Source: Listeria_A hofi (GTDB lineage Bacteria; Bacillota; Bacilli; Lactobacillales; Listeriaceae). From it: a DNA stretch of 64,000 bases. The notes beneath the pieces are model-generated. The model ran no database searches. It saw only the letters and a program-made list of their open reading frames with translations, and had not been told where the DNA came from. Location of the stretch: the NCBI RefSeq assembly GCF_963575615.1, contig NZ_CAUYTL010000001.1:1-64000 (forward strand), given 5' to 3'. Every line of letters begins with the position of its first letter. The stretch's first letter is position 1. Below are positions 26,988-36,381 of the stretch, piece after piece. The translations under genes were made by a program, and so were the position numbers.

Positions 26988-27890
26988 TTATCCTCTCAAC
27001 GATTCCAAAGCTTCCTGAAAAATCACCGGTAATGGCGCCTCAAACTTCATTCGCTCTCCTGTTGTCGGATGTGTAAATCCAAGCTCGGAAGCATGTAAAA
27101 ATTGCCCTTCACCTTTAATCGTGTTCTTCAATCCATATTTCGGATCACCAGCAAGTGGATGTCCAATATATTTCATGTGTACGCGAATCTGATGTGTCCG
27201 GCCAGTCTCTAAACGGCATTTGATTAACGTATAGCCATTAAACCTCTCTAACACTTCAAAATGCGTCCGTGATTCTTTTCCATCACTCACAATCCCCATT
27301 TTTTGACGATCTTCTTTAGAACGGCCAATTGGAGCATCAATTGTTCCTTTTTGGTGCTTAATCACGCCATGAACAAGCGCGGTATATTCTCGATCACTTG
27401 TTTTGTCATAGAGCTGTTCCGCCAAAGATTCATGCGCTTTATCATTTTTAGCAACCATCAAAAGGCCGGACGTATCTTTATCAATACGGTGCACGATGCC
27501 TGGCCGAATTTTTCCATTGATACCAGAAAGATCTTTGCAGTGAAAAAGCAAAGCATTAACAAGCGTTCCTGATGTATGGCCTGCAGATGGATGAACGACC
27601 ATGCCCTGCGGTTTATTCACGACAAGTACGTCTGCGTCTTCATAATAAATATCGAGCGGAATATCCTCAGCCACGATATCAAGTTCCTCTGCTTCGCGAA
27701 CGATATACGTGATTTCATCGCCTGTTTTGCATTTATAATTCGCTTTTGCTTTCTCGCCATTGACTAGAATTACATCGTCTTTTAGCAATGTTTGAATGCC
27801 TGAACGTGTCATCCCCAATAGTTCTGCAAGACCTTTGTCCAAACGTTCAAGATTTAGTTTTTCCGGAATAATTACGGTTTTTTGCGTCAT
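26988..27890 (-). CDS. RluD-family 23S rRNA pseudouridine synthase
   Basis: 300 aa. The S4 RNA-binding domain (about 13-75) is followed by a pseudouridine synthase domain with catalytic Asp in HRIDKDTSGLL (about 136-146). Likely modifies uridines of 23S rRNA like RluD/YlyB; exact site not predictable. ATG overlaps the lspA stop by 4 bp. lspA-rluD-pyrR is the standard Bacillales order. Confidence 0.93.
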   Translation of the reverse strand: MTQKTVIIPEKLNLERLDKGLAELLGMTRSGIQTLLKDDVILVNGEKAKANYKCKTGDEITYIVREAEELDIVAEDIPLDIYYEDADVLVVNKPQGMVVHPSAGHTSGTLVNALLFHCKDLSGINGKIRPGIVHRIDKDTSGLLMVAKNDKAHESLAEQLYDKTSDREYTALVHGVIKHQKGTIDAPIGRSKEDRQKMGIVSDGKESRTHFEVLERFNGYTLIKCRLETGRTHQIRVHMKYIGHPLAGDPKYGLKNTIKGEGQFLHASELGFTHPTTGERMKFEAPLPVIFQEALESLRG

Positions 27891-28357
27891 TTTTTCGTTC
27901 CTTTCGATTTGCGATCATCCAAGAACACGTAGACAATGAGTAAAATCACGCCTATCGTCAAACTTGCATCCGCCACATTAAAAATTGGGAAGTAATAATT
28001 TCCCCAAATTGTTTGTACAAAATCAACCACTTCCTGATGGAGTATACGATCGATAAAATTCCCAATCGCGCCCCCTAGAACAAAGGCTAAACTTACACCT
28101 AAAAGCTTACTATTTTTCGCGTAACGTTGCATGAAATAAATCAGTACACCGATAACAACGAGCGTAATCAGATAGAAAAACCACATCTTACCCTCTAAAA
28201 CACCCCACGCAGCACCAGAATTTCGATGCGATGTGATATTTAGAAAACTAGGAATGATTTCTACAACTTCCCTTAGGTCTAAATTTTGCACGATAAGCCA
28301 TTTTGTAAACTGGTCAATCACGATAATAACAAGTGCGATTAGATAATAATAGATCAC
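27887..28357 (-). CDS. lspA: Lipoprotein signal peptidase (signal peptidase II)
   Basis: 156 aa, four membrane helices. Conserved blocks NSGAAWG (about 52-58), GNFIDRI and NVADASLTIG carry the two catalytic Asp residues. Cuts the signal peptide before the lipid-modified Cys of lipoproteins, such as the ABC-binding proteins in this window. GTG start with AGAGGAA 6 nt upstream. Confidence 0.95.
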   Translation of the reverse strand: MIYYYLIALVIIVIDQFTKWLIVQNLDLREVVEIIPSFLNITSHRNSGAAWGVLEGKMWFFYLITLVVIGVLIYFMQRYAKNSKLLGVSLAFVLGGAIGNFIDRILHQEVVDFVQTIWGNYYFPIFNVADASLTIGVILLIVYVFLDDRKSKGTKK

Positions 28358-28394
28358 TACGATTCCTCTTTTCTTTGTTAAATATGTAATGAGA

Positions 28395-28420
28395 TGAGTC
28401 CAGCACCCGTGCTAAACTCA
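28395..28420. terminator. Palindromic hairpin between azgA-type permease gene and lspA
   Basis: A 12-bp stem, with two G-U pairs on one strand, surrounds only two central bases. It follows the permease stop by 13 bp. The T-run is poor, so it is a weak terminator or a DNA palindrome. Confidence 0.5.
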
Positions 28421-28432
28421 CCTCACACAAAA

Positions 28433-29719
28433 TCATTGCAGTATAAATTGTAACAAAAATAGAGCCGCAATGATATACATAAGTATTGGCGTACGCGTGC
28501 GATTTTTTGCGAATAATTTCAAAATCGGATACGCGATAAATCCGACTGCAATTCCGTCGGCGATACTGTACGAGAATGGAATGATAACGACGATTAAGAG
28601 CGCTGAGAACGTATCGGCAGCATTTCCAAAATCCATTTCCTTGATTTCCTGCACCATCGACATACCAATTACAATTAAGATTGGAGCAATCGCGCTATTT
28701 GGAATGAACGAAATGTATGGCATCAACACAAGCGATGCTAAAAAGAACATACCAACCGTCACAGATGCAAGCCCAGTTCTGGCACCACTTCCAGTCATCG
28801 AGCCACTTTCTAATGCCGAAATCGTTGGGCTCGTTCCAAACAATCCAGATAAGAAAGCCGTGAAACTGCTTGCCTGCAAGACGCGTGGCAATTTTTCCGT
28901 CTGGTTTAATTGTTTCGTTTGACCAAACGTCAAGCCCACCGTTTCAAACACGAGTACCATTGTAAGCGAAAACACACTTGTCCAAAACGCTATTTGCCCG
29001 AAACCAGAGAAATCAGCTTGAAACAACACTTCTTTCCAAGGCGCCAAACTCATCGCGTCTTTTGAAACTTCACCATGAACCCCGAATAGAACACTAACAA
29101 CCGTTCCAATAAGGATGCTCCATAAGAAAGCTCCCGGTACTTTACGAACGAGCAGAATCAATGTTAGCACCAGCGTAATAACCGTTGCAAGCACGAACGG
29201 ATCATGCATGTTTCCAAACGCTAGAATCGCATGTTCCCCGCGCGTGACGATCGCTCCCTTTTCAAGACCAAGCAACACCAAAAATAGCCCTAAACCGACC
29301 GTAATCCCCTGCTTTAAAATAAGCGGAATCGTGTCGTTCAACTTTCTAGCTAACGGTGTGAATGCTAATATCATGAATAAGAAGCCACTGATGACAACAA
29401 CGGCCAACGCTTGCTGCCAAGTCAATCCGAGCGTCTGCACGAAATTGTAGGCGAACAGCGCGTTAATTCCCATTCCTGGCATCAAAATAAGCGGTGCATT
29501 TGCCCAAAAACCCATCACTAAACAACCAACAACAGATATAAAAATTGTTGCAAGGATGGCCCCTTGGTATGGAACACCCGCCTCAGCCAAAATCGAACTA
29601 TTGACAACAATAATGTAGACAACGGTGAAGAAACCTATCATCCCAGCTAAAAGTTCCGTTCGAACAGTCGTCCGATGTGCTTTCAACTGAAAGATTTTGT
29701 CCAATAATTTGTGCATCAT
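28433..29719 (-). CDS. AzgA-type (hypoxanthine/guanine/adenine) permease
   Basis: 428 aa, about 12-14 membrane segments, NCS2-related AzgA/PbuG group. The N-terminal GMIGFFTVVYIIVVN and the PGMGINALFAYNFV motif (about 81-94) are typical. SALESGSMTGSGARTGLASV is the late conserved motif. Imports purine bases with protons. Two adjacent ATGs follow AGAGGAA, and the second (29716) has better spacing. No purine riboswitch was recognised in the short leader. Confidence 0.9.
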   Translation of the reverse strand: MMHKLLDKIFQLKAHRTTVRTELLAGMIGFFTVVYIIVVNSSILAEAGVPYQGAILATIFISVVGCLVMGFWANAPLILMPGMGINALFAYNFVQTLGLTWQQALAVVVISGFLFMILAFTPLARKLNDTIPLILKQGITVGLGLFLVLLGLEKGAIVTRGEHAILAFGNMHDPFVLATVITLVLTLILLVRKVPGAFLWSILIGTVVSVLFGVHGEVSKDAMSLAPWKEVLFQADFSGFGQIAFWTSVFSLTMVLVFETVGLTFGQTKQLNQTEKLPRVLQASSFTAFLSGLFGTSPTISALESGSMTGSGARTGLASVTVGMFFLASLVLMPYISFIPNSAIAPILIVIGMSMVQEIKEMDFGNAADTFSALLIVVIIPFSYSIADGIAVGFIAYPILKLFAKNRTRTPILMYIIAALFLLQFILQ

Positions 29720-29783
29720 AATTCCTCTTTATTCAATTATCCCTCTCCCAACCCGTAGAGTCTCGCCCCTACCACGAATCCTT

Positions 29784-29883
29784 ATTATAACAGACACGAG
29801 CGAATTCGCATAGAGCTTTACTTTCTAACTAGAAAAAAGAGTACCGTGTTTTCGTGACGAGGCTCTGTTATCTGTGCTATAAT
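29784..29883. promoter_or_regulatory. Divergent promoters for purine permease and MATE genes
   Basis: Minus: extended -10 TGTTATAAT (TATAAT at 29789-29784). Plus: extended -10 TGCTATAAT (TATAAT at 29878-29883). -35 hexamers are weak on both. The leaders are short (about 60 nt and 40 nt). Confidence 0.55.
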
Positions 29884-29923
29884 CGGGTGTTGAAGGGTTT
29901 TCAAGAAAAGGGGGAACACCATT

Positions 29924-31270
29924 TTGGAACAAACATATACGCGCAGTGAGAAATGGCGCCAATTTTTAGTTATATTCACACCTGTCGTTATCTCGCAATT
30001 AATGCTGTTTTCGATGGCTTTAATCGATACGATGATGTCGGGGCATTACTCTAACGAAGCGCTCGCCGGGACTGCTATCGGGAACTCTCTATGGGGACCT
30101 TTTAATGCGAGTTTATCTGGGTTATTGATGGCCGTGACACCGATTATTGCGCAGTTAATAGGTCGCGGGGAGCATCACGATATCAAACGAACTGTGAACA
30201 ATGGACTCTATATCGCAATTGGCTCGGCTGCCCTATTACTCGCGCTTAACTTTCTATTTGTGCCTTCGATATTGCACGCGATGGGCCTCGAACCTGCCGT
30301 TGCAGATATTGCAAAACATTTTCTAAATGGAATTTGTTTTGGGATACCGGCATTCTTTTTTTACTCTGTCTTGCGAGCATTTATTGACTCGCTTGGATTG
30401 ACTCGAGTTACAATGATGATTACACTAATCACTGTTCCTGTAAATATTTTCTTGAACTATTTACTAATCTTCGGAAACTGGGGTTTTCCAGAAATGGGCG
30501 GCGCTGGGAGTGGCTATGCAACAGGAATTACATATTGGATTGTATTGCTCGTCACGATTATTCTAATTCAAAGTCAAAAAAGACTTCGCGATTTTCATAT
30601 TTTCTCTGGATTCACTAAATTGGATTGGGGAAAAATCATAGAAATCATCAAACTTGGCATACCAAACGGCTTAACAATTCTTTTTGAAGTTAGTATTTTC
30701 TCAGCGGTAACTGTATTTATGGGGCGCTTTGGAACGGATACCATCGCGGCGCATCAGTCAGCAATCAGCGTACCAACCTTACTTTACGCATTTCCACTCA
30801 GTATCGCGGCTGCATTAACGATTTTAGTCGGATTTGAAACTGGTGCAAAGCGTATTGCTGATGCAAAGAAATATCGGCATATTGGCATGATTTCAGCAAT
30901 CTCTATCGGCGTTTTGAATGGCGTGTTGCTACTAATATTCCGCGATGAAATTTCGTTGCTCTACACCTCCGATCCTAAACTTGCAGATTTGATTACTCAC
31001 TTCTTGATTTATGCTGTTCTTTTCCAGTTTGCCGATGCCTTGCTATCGCCTGTACTCGGAGCATTACGTGGCTATAAAGATGTTATGGTGACCTCCATTG
31101 TCGCCTTCATCTCCTACTGGGTCATAGGGTTACCACTTGGACTCATCTTGTCCTACACAAACCTCGGCCCATTCGGATTCTGGATTGGACTTAGCGCAGG
31201 TTTATTTATTGCAGCGTTTATCCTGTCTATCCGCGTTCGATTTACAGAACGAAAATTAATGCTATTCTAA
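29924..31270 (+). CDS. MATE family multidrug efflux transporter
   Basis: 448 aa, 12 membrane segments in two MatE halves (about 15-175 and 235-400), NorM/DinF-like. The second-half motif GRFGTDTIAAHQSAISVPTL is characteristic. Cation-coupled export of drugs or metabolites. The start codon is TTG with AAGGGGG about 10 nt upstream. Stands alone on the plus strand and ends in a family-2 repeat acting as terminator. Confidence 0.92.
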   Translation: MEQTYTRSEKWRQFLVIFTPVVISQLMLFSMALIDTMMSGHYSNEALAGTAIGNSLWGPFNASLSGLLMAVTPIIAQLIGRGEHHDIKRTVNNGLYIAIGSAALLLALNFLFVPSILHAMGLEPAVADIAKHFLNGICFGIPAFFFYSVLRAFIDSLGLTRVTMMITLITVPVNIFLNYLLIFGNWGFPEMGGAGSGYATGITYWIVLLVTIILIQSQKRLRDFHIFSGFTKLDWGKIIEIIKLGIPNGLTILFEVSIFSAVTVFMGRFGTDTIAAHQSAISVPTLLYAFPLSIAAALTILVGFETGAKRIADAKKYRHIGMISAISIGVLNGVLLLIFRDEISLLYTSDPKLADLITHFLIYAVLFQFADALLSPVLGALRGYKDVMVTSIVAFISYWVIGLPLGLILSYTNLGPFGFWIGLSAGLFIAAFILSIRVRFTERKLMLF

Positions 31271-31271
31271 A

Positions 31272-31388
31272 CTAGACATAACCAAAATAAATCAGCAACA
31301 AGCAAGATTCACATCCTACTCGAGAAAAAGGATTTGTGATATCTTGCTTTTTTTGTATGAAAACAAGTTTTGTCCCGGCCTCATCTAG
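31272..31388. repeat. Interspersed terminator-like element, family 2, copy B
   Basis: Very similar to copy A at 4853-4966. The hairpin AAGCAAGAT (31300-31308) / ATCTTGCTT (31341-31349) is followed by T7, so it should terminate the MATE transcript. The ends CTAGACATAACC and TGTCCCGGCC mirror the other copies. Confidence 0.85.
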
Positions 31389-31391
31389 TTT

Positions 31392-32306
31392 TTAGTTGTT
31401 ATTTTTTAATCCGTCATGTATCTTATCGATGTTCCAATGCATCATGTCTAAATAGGAATCGCCTGTTTCACCGATTTTCGCAGTGGAATCTGTGAATAAT
31501 TTAGCTGAAATAGGAACGTTCGTCTCGTTCGATACGCTCTCCATACTTCGCGGATCAACGCTTGTTTCTACAAACAGAACTGGTACTTTTTTCACTCGAA
31601 TCGCCTCAATAATTTGCTTCATCTGATTTGGTGTCCCTTGATTTTCTGTGTTAATCTCCCATATATAAGCCGCATCCAGCCCATATGCTGCGCCAAAATA
31701 TTTAAATGCGCCTTCACTCGTAACTAGTGTCTTATTCTCCAAATCGGCAAATTTCGTCTTCGCTTCTTTATCAAGCTTTTCCAATTTTCCAATATATTCT
31801 TCAGCTCGCACTTTATAATAATCCGCGTTTTCTGGATCTGTTTTCACCAGTGCATTCCTCGCATTTTCTGCATACTTGATGCCATTTTGCAAGTCCAGCC
31901 AAGCATGAGGATCCGTTTCACTTTCCTTCCCCTTTGACGTCAAAAATTTAGGCGACACACCTTCACTAAGCGATACGGCCTCCTTTTTTCCCGAAGAAGC
32001 CATCAATCTGTCAAACCAACCATTTCCTGTTTCCAGATTCAGACCATTATTAAATATCAAGTCCGCATCCGCCATTTTTTGCACATCTTTTGGCAACGGA
32101 TCATATTCATGAGGGTCTGTTCCAATCGGCACAATACTATACAAGTCAATTTTATCCCCACCAATCTGGTTCACAATATCGTATAAAATCGAATACGTTG
32201 TCACCACTTGCAACTTCCCTGTATCCGCCTTCTTCTCACTCTCTCCACATGCAGAAATTAAAAATAGAGCAACACCAATAATACCTGCTAAAACTAATTT
32301 TTTCAT
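31392..32306 (-). CDS. mntA: Metal-binding lipoprotein of Mn/Zn ABC importer
   Basis: 304 aa, cluster A-I (ZnuA/TroA) substrate-binding protein. Lipobox ISAC with Cys at about residue 20. Metal ligands expected in GTDPHEYDPLP and DPHAWLDLQNG, with a late Glu and Asp. No long His-rich loop, which favours Mn over Zn. Last gene of the three-gene operon; symbol follows the B. subtilis naming for the lipoprotein. Confidence 0.88.
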   Translation of the reverse strand: MKKLVLAGIIGVALFLISACGESEKKADTGKLQVVTTYSILYDIVNQIGGDKIDLYSIVPIGTDPHEYDPLPKDVQKMADADLIFNNGLNLETGNGWFDRLMASSGKKEAVSLSEGVSPKFLTSKGKESETDPHAWLDLQNGIKYAENARNALVKTDPENADYYKVRAEEYIGKLEKLDKEAKTKFADLENKTLVTSEGAFKYFGAAYGLDAAYIWEINTENQGTPNQMKQIIEAIRVKKVPVLFVETSVDPRSMESVSNETNVPISAKLFTDSTAKIGETGDSYLDMMHWNIDKIHDGLKNNN

Positions 32307-33142
32307 GACTTCACCCTCCTTCTTCCAAAAATAAGTCCTTGTTTCGGCGAAAATAGAAAGACAATAATAAATAACCCCGTTGCAGCCAGTACGATTGATG
32401 CACCTGAAGCCAAATTATACATATAGCTAAAATAGAGACCGATAACCGCGCTCACCGCTCCAAAAACTGCTGCTAAAAACAGCATGATAGATAGGCGGTT
32501 CGTCAACAAATATGCCGTCGCAGCTGGTGTAATAAGCATTGCTACAACTAAGATAATCCCCACTGTTTGTAAAGATGCCACCGTCACTAACGTTAATAAA
32601 GTCATCAAAAAATAATGTAGCATCCGAACTTTTAAACCATAACTTTGTGCCATCGTAGGATCAAACGAACTAACCAACAGCTCCTTATAAAACAGCGCCA
32701 CCAGTAAAATAACAAGCAATCCGATCCCGATTGTCATCCACATATCACTACTACGAACCGCCAACACATTCCCAAATAAAATGTGATACAAATCCGTCGA
32801 ACTTTGCGCAAGCGAAATCATGATAATTCCGAATGCAAAAAATGAGCTAAAAACAATCCCAATTGCCGTATCATTTTTAATCCGACTGTTCTGATTCACA
32901 AAACCGATGCCGAGTGCCGCAACAATACCAAACGCTGTAGCACCTAAGAAAAAATTGATTCCCAACATATACGAAATCGCGACTCCTGGCAAAACAGCAT
33001 GAGAAATCGCATCACCCATCAACGACATCCCCCGCAGAATAATAAAACTACCAATCACGCCAGAGACAACGCCAACAATAACCGACGTCAGCAATGCTTT
33101 TTGTAGAAACTCATACTGCATCAATCCATCTAAAAATAACAT
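32303..33142 (-). CDS. mntC: Mn/Zn ABC importer permease
   Basis: 279 aa, ABC-3 family permease with about eight membrane segments. GDAISHAVLPGVAISYMLG (about residues 42-60) is the conserved cytoplasmic motif. Overlaps both neighbours by a few bases. Only one permease gene, unlike B. subtilis mntCD, so a homodimer is expected. Confidence 0.9.
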   Translation of the reverse strand: MLFLDGLMQYEFLQKALLTSVIVGVVSGVIGSFIILRGMSLMGDAISHAVLPGVAISYMLGINFFLGATAFGIVAALGIGFVNQNSRIKNDTAIGIVFSSFFAFGIIMISLAQSSTDLYHILFGNVLAVRSSDMWMTIGIGLLVILLVALFYKELLVSSFDPTMAQSYGLKVRMLHYFLMTLLTLVTVASLQTVGIILVVAMLITPAATAYLLTNRLSIMLFLAAVFGAVSAVIGLYFSYMYNLASGASIVLAATGLFIIVFLFSPKQGLIFGRRRVKS

Positions 33143-33861
33143 TAGTGATTCACCTCCCAGTCAAACCCTTGTCCGTATGTTCTTAAAATATTTTCTTTCG
33201 TAAATACTTTTTCTGTTTCACCGTGCGCCACTAATTTTTGATTTAATAAAATAACATTATCGAAATACCGTGCGACTTTATGGAAATCATGGTGCACCAC
33301 GATTATTGTCTTCCCTTCATCTCTTAATTTTTTCAATACTTCGATAATAAATGCTTCACTCGTCATATCAATTCCAACAAACGGTTCGTCAAGCAGAAAA
33401 ATAGTAGCTTGTTGTGCTAAGGCGCGTGCAATGAAAACACGTTGTAACTGCCCACCTGAAAGTTCACCGATTTGACGTTTTGCGAACTTCTCCATTTCAA
33501 CTTTTGCTAAGGCTTTACGCGCGATTTCACGCTCTTTCTTTCTTGGCAGCTTGATAAGCCCTAGTTTCGGATAAGTGCCAATGAGTACCGTGTCTAGTAC
33601 TGTGATTGGGAAAGTTAGATCTACACTGTTTCTTTGGGGAACGTAAGCGATTGTGCCACGCATATGCTCGATATCACTTTCTTCCCAAGTTACCGTGCCT
33701 GAATCACGAGGAAGCAAGCCGATGAGTCCTTTTAAGAGCGTCGATTTCCCTGCACCGTTTGGACCGATAATACCTGTCATCTTACCTTTTTCTATTTGTA
33801 AGGAAATATCCTCCACAACAAGTTTTTGACCGTATGCGATAGATAGATTTTTAATTTGCAT
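33142..33861 (-). CDS. mntB: Mn/Zn ABC importer ATPase
   Basis: 239 aa with Walker A GPNGAGKST (33-41), Q-loop VPQRNSVDL, signature LSGGQLQRV, Walker B IFLLDEP and a switch His (VVHHDFH). Powers metal uptake with the next two genes. First gene of the operon, AAGGTGA before ATG. Confidence 0.93.
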   Translation of the reverse strand: MQIKNLSIAYGQKLVVEDISLQIEKGKMTGIIGPNGAGKSTLLKGLIGLLPRDSGTVTWEESDIEHMRGTIAYVPQRNSVDLTFPITVLDTVLIGTYPKLGLIKLPRKKEREIARKALAKVEMEKFAKRQIGELSGGQLQRVFIARALAQQATIFLLDEPFVGIDMTSEAFIIEVLKKLRDEGKTIIVVHHDFHKVARYFDNVILLNQKLVAHGETEKVFTKENILRTYGQGFDWEVNH

Positions 33862-33891
33862 TTATATCACCTTATTTCTCTCATCATAATA

Positions 33892-33963
33892 TTAGATATA
33901 ACTAACAATGTTTCCTTTGTACAACTTTTTAGTTATTATAGCCTATGTTGTTAAATTTGTAAA
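33892..33963 (-). promoter_or_regulatory. mnt operon promoter with DtxR/MntR-like palindrome
   Basis: Minus: -35 TTTACA (33963-33958), 17-nt spacer, -10 TATAAT (33940-33935). Downstream, TTAGTTATATCTAA (33905-33892) is an imperfect palindrome with TTAG/CTAA ends reminiscent of DtxR-family operators. An mntR gene lies at 62621-63049. The promoter is clear; the operator role is inference. Confidence 0.65.
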
Positions 33964-33988
33964 GAGTTACGCCATCCATACACTCCAT

Positions 33989-34021
33989 GAAAAAAGAGCG
34001 GCCTCGATAAATGCCGCTCTT
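33989..34021 (-). terminator. Terminator after marR-type gene
   Basis: AAGAGCGGC (33994-34002) and GCCGCTCTT (34013-34021) form a 9-bp stem followed on the minus strand by six T. Separates the MarR unit from the mnt operon. Confidence 0.88.
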
Positions 34022-34026
34022 ACTCT

Positions 34027-34434
34027 TTAATTTTCTGCTAACTTCTTCAACAATGCCTGAAACTGCTCGCGTTCTTCGTCTGTAAACACAGAGAAACGAC
34101 GAACTATCATTTCCTTTTTCTTCTGTTCAATCGAAGCTACAAAATCCTTTGCTTCATCGGTCAGTTCTAAAACTACAATGCGACGGTCTACTTCTGAGCG
34201 GTGTCTTGTAATAAAGTTATTCGCCACTAAAGAGTCTGTAATCGCGGTGATGTGACTCGCTGAAACGTCTAGCTTCTTTGATAAATCAGTCGTACGATTA
34301 ACACCACTCGAAATGAGACTCAGCACACGGAATTCGCCACCTGTTAATTTCCGATCTAAAATGTTATCTACCTCATGACGGAAACTATTAAAAACGCGCT
34401 TCACAGATGTTTCTATTTCAAGAAAATTATCCAT
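34027..34434 (-). CDS. MarR family transcriptional regulator
   Basis: 135 aa, winged helix-turn-helix. The recognition region DLSKKLDVSASHITAITDSL is about residues 54-73, and the wing carries RHRSEVDRRIVVLELT. Ligand and targets unknown. AAGGAGGG before ATG. Lies 12 bp after ctpA on the same strand and may be cotranscribed. Confidence 0.9.
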   Translation of the reverse strand: MDNFLEIETSVKRVFNSFRHEVDNILDRKLTGGEFRVLSLISSGVNRTTDLSKKLDVSASHITAITDSLVANNFITRHRSEVDRRIVVLELTDEAKDFVASIEQKKKEMIVRRFSVFTDEEREQFQALLKKLAEN

Positions 34435-34446
34435 GTCAAGCCCTCC

Positions 34447-35946
34447 TTACTTCAATTGTTCTTGCACTAATTCAACTGCTTTCTTCTCTTGCGGGTCATT
34501 GGCTTTTAACTCTTTTTGAATCGCTGTTATTAATGCATTCGTTGTCGCGCCGGTAACAATCCCGTCCACTTTAAGCTTACTTGCTTCTTGGAATGCCTTC
34601 ACGCCTTCTGTTGTATCTGCATCAAACAGGCCATCTACTTTTCCAACATTATATTTAAGTGCAGCGAGCATGGTTTCGATTGTTTTCACATCGTCGCCAA
34701 AACTGCCTTCTTTATAAGTTTTAGACGCATCAGGAATCGCCATTGTCGCATAGGCTGGTAACTCTACTGCTACATTCGGTTTAATTCCCTTTTCATGAAT
34801 CCATTCGCCGTCCGGAGTTAGCCATTTCGCGATTGTTAATTTCAATAACGAGCCATCGCTAAGTGGGAAAGCTGTTTGCACTGTCCCTTTTCCGAACGAT
34901 TTCGCACCAACTAATTGAATACCACCTGATTCACGTGCTGCTGCCGCCAAAATTTCAGAGGCGCTTGCACTACCTTCATCAATTAGCATCGTAACTGGTA
35001 CTTTTACTTTATACCCGTTATGCGCACTGCTATCAGCTTTAATTGATTGTTTCGAACCATCTTTTGCCTGTTCTTGAACGATAACTTTTCCATCAGGTAA
35101 GAACAAGCTCGCAATATCTACTGCTTGGTCCAGTAAACCACCTGGATTCCCACGTAAATCTACAACTAGCCCTTTCATTCCTTTAGATTCCATATCCTTC
35201 AATGCTTTTTCGAATTCACTGTACGTATTTTCTGAGAAAGTTGTAATTTGAATCGTTGCAATTTTATCAGCACCCATTTCTGCGTATACTGTCTCAATTG
35301 GAATTTCGTCACGAACAATTTTCACATCGAATGGTTTATCTGTACCAGGGCGCGAAATAGTAAGCGTCACACTTGTCCCTTTCTTTCCACGAATCTTCGT
35401 TGTTGCTTCGGTTGAGGAAATACCTTTAATCGATTTGCCGTCCACTTCAACAATTTTATCGTTAGGACGCAATCCCGCTGCTTCTGCTGGAGAATTTTTA
35501 ATCGGCGATACAACAGTTATGTAGCCATCTCTCTCTTGAATCTCGACACCAATACCTGAAAAACTTGAAGAAATCGTATTATCAAATTCCTCTGCTTCCT
35601 TCGATGTCATAAATGAAGAATACGGGTCCCCAAGAGAAGCCACCATACCGTTTATTGCGCCTTCTATCATTTTATCAGTATTTACATCTTTAAAATATTT
35701 ATTCTGGATATCATCGTACACCGTGTAAAGTTTCGTAAATTCCTTACGTTCAGGAATCGCCACTTTCACCTGCTTATCTCCGCCCACAGACATTACAAGC
35801 GCTGTTACCAAAGCCGTTGCAAATACACATCCGAATAACAGCATAACAAATGGGAATATTTTCATTTTAACGATACCTTTTTTCGCAGTCCCATCTTTCT
35901 TCTCTTCATTTTCTGACTCATTTGGATTTGTCGGTCCTTGTTCCAT
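34447..35946 (-). CDS. ctpA: C-terminal processing peptidase (S41, CtpA-like)
   Basis: 499 aa from ATG 35946 (GGTGA about 8 nt upstream); TTG at 35976 would add 10 residues. Cytoplasmic N-terminus rich in Glu/Lys, one membrane anchor (about 30-55), PDZ domain (about 120-205), S41 protease core with Ser326 in DEGSASASE and Lys353 in SFGKGTVQ, and a C-terminal peptidoglycan-binding domain (about 415-480). Acts outside the membrane on envelope proteins. Confidence 0.93.
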   Translation of the reverse strand: MEQGPTNPNESENEEKKDGTAKKGIVKMKIFPFVMLLFGCVFATALVTALVMSVGGDKQVKVAIPERKEFTKLYTVYDDIQNKYFKDVNTDKMIEGAINGMVASLGDPYSSFMTSKEAEEFDNTISSSFSGIGVEIQERDGYITVVSPIKNSPAEAAGLRPNDKIVEVDGKSIKGISSTEATTKIRGKKGTSVTLTISRPGTDKPFDVKIVRDEIPIETVYAEMGADKIATIQITTFSENTYSEFEKALKDMESKGMKGLVVDLRGNPGGLLDQAVDIASLFLPDGKVIVQEQAKDGSKQSIKADSSAHNGYKVKVPVTMLIDEGSASASEILAAAARESGGIQLVGAKSFGKGTVQTAFPLSDGSLLKLTIAKWLTPDGEWIHEKGIKPNVAVELPAYATMAIPDASKTYKEGSFGDDVKTIETMLAALKYNVGKVDGLFDADTTEGVKAFQEASKLKVDGIVTGATTNALITAIQKELKANDPQEKKAVELVQEQLK

Positions 35947-36054
35947 TCCTATGTTCACCACTTTCTCACTAAACAACCTAGTATGATATTTTTAACTTTC
36001 CTTTATTCTATCAGCTTTTACTCCGAAAGGGTAGCTTTTGTTGTTGTACGTATA

Positions 36055-36112
36055 AAAAAAGATGAGACTCCCATTTCCAGCTCGAAAGCCTTCAATGTTT
36101 GACTCATCTCTT
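36055..36112 (-). terminator. Terminator after copZ-type gene
   Basis: AGATGAGTC and its partner near 36063-36069 form a stem around a long, partly paired loop, followed by T7 on the minus strand. Confidence 0.7.
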
Positions 36113-36118
36113 TATCAT

Positions 36119-36328
36119 TTAAATGGTGACCTCATAACCAGCCTCATCAACAGCTTCCTCGATGGCATCTTGTATGTTTTTTCCATCAATGTATGTCACT
36201 TCTGCGGTTCCAGCTTCAAGTGAAATGACAGCTTTTTCGACACCTTCCACAGATTCAATCGCCTCGCGAACTCGTTTTTCGCAATGCTCACAGCTCATGC
36301 CTTCAATTTCTACTACTAATTTAGCCAT
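36119..36328 (-). CDS. copZ: Heavy-metal-associated (HMA) copper chaperone-like protein
   Basis: 69 aa, a single HMA domain with the metal motif GMSCEHC near residues 10-16. Probably hands Cu(I) to CopA (38473-40668). ATG 36328 is preceded by AAGGAGTGG; a GTG three codons earlier overlaps that site. Separated from copA by pnuC-nadR, so it is a separate unit. A mercury-binding annotation is also possible from the motif alone. Confidence 0.85.
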   Translation of the reverse strand: MAKLVVEIEGMSCEHCEKRVREAIESVEGVEKAVISLEAGTAEVTYIDGKNIQDAIEEAVDEAGYEVTI

Positions 36329-36381
36329 TCTGTCCACTCCTTCATTGCCTTATCTATATTTATTATACCCTACCCAGGTAA

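Noticed and set aside
29720..29783. Purine riboswitch before the AzgA-type permease
   Set aside because: The leader is only about 60 nt and lacks the conserved TATA...loop elements of purine aptamers.
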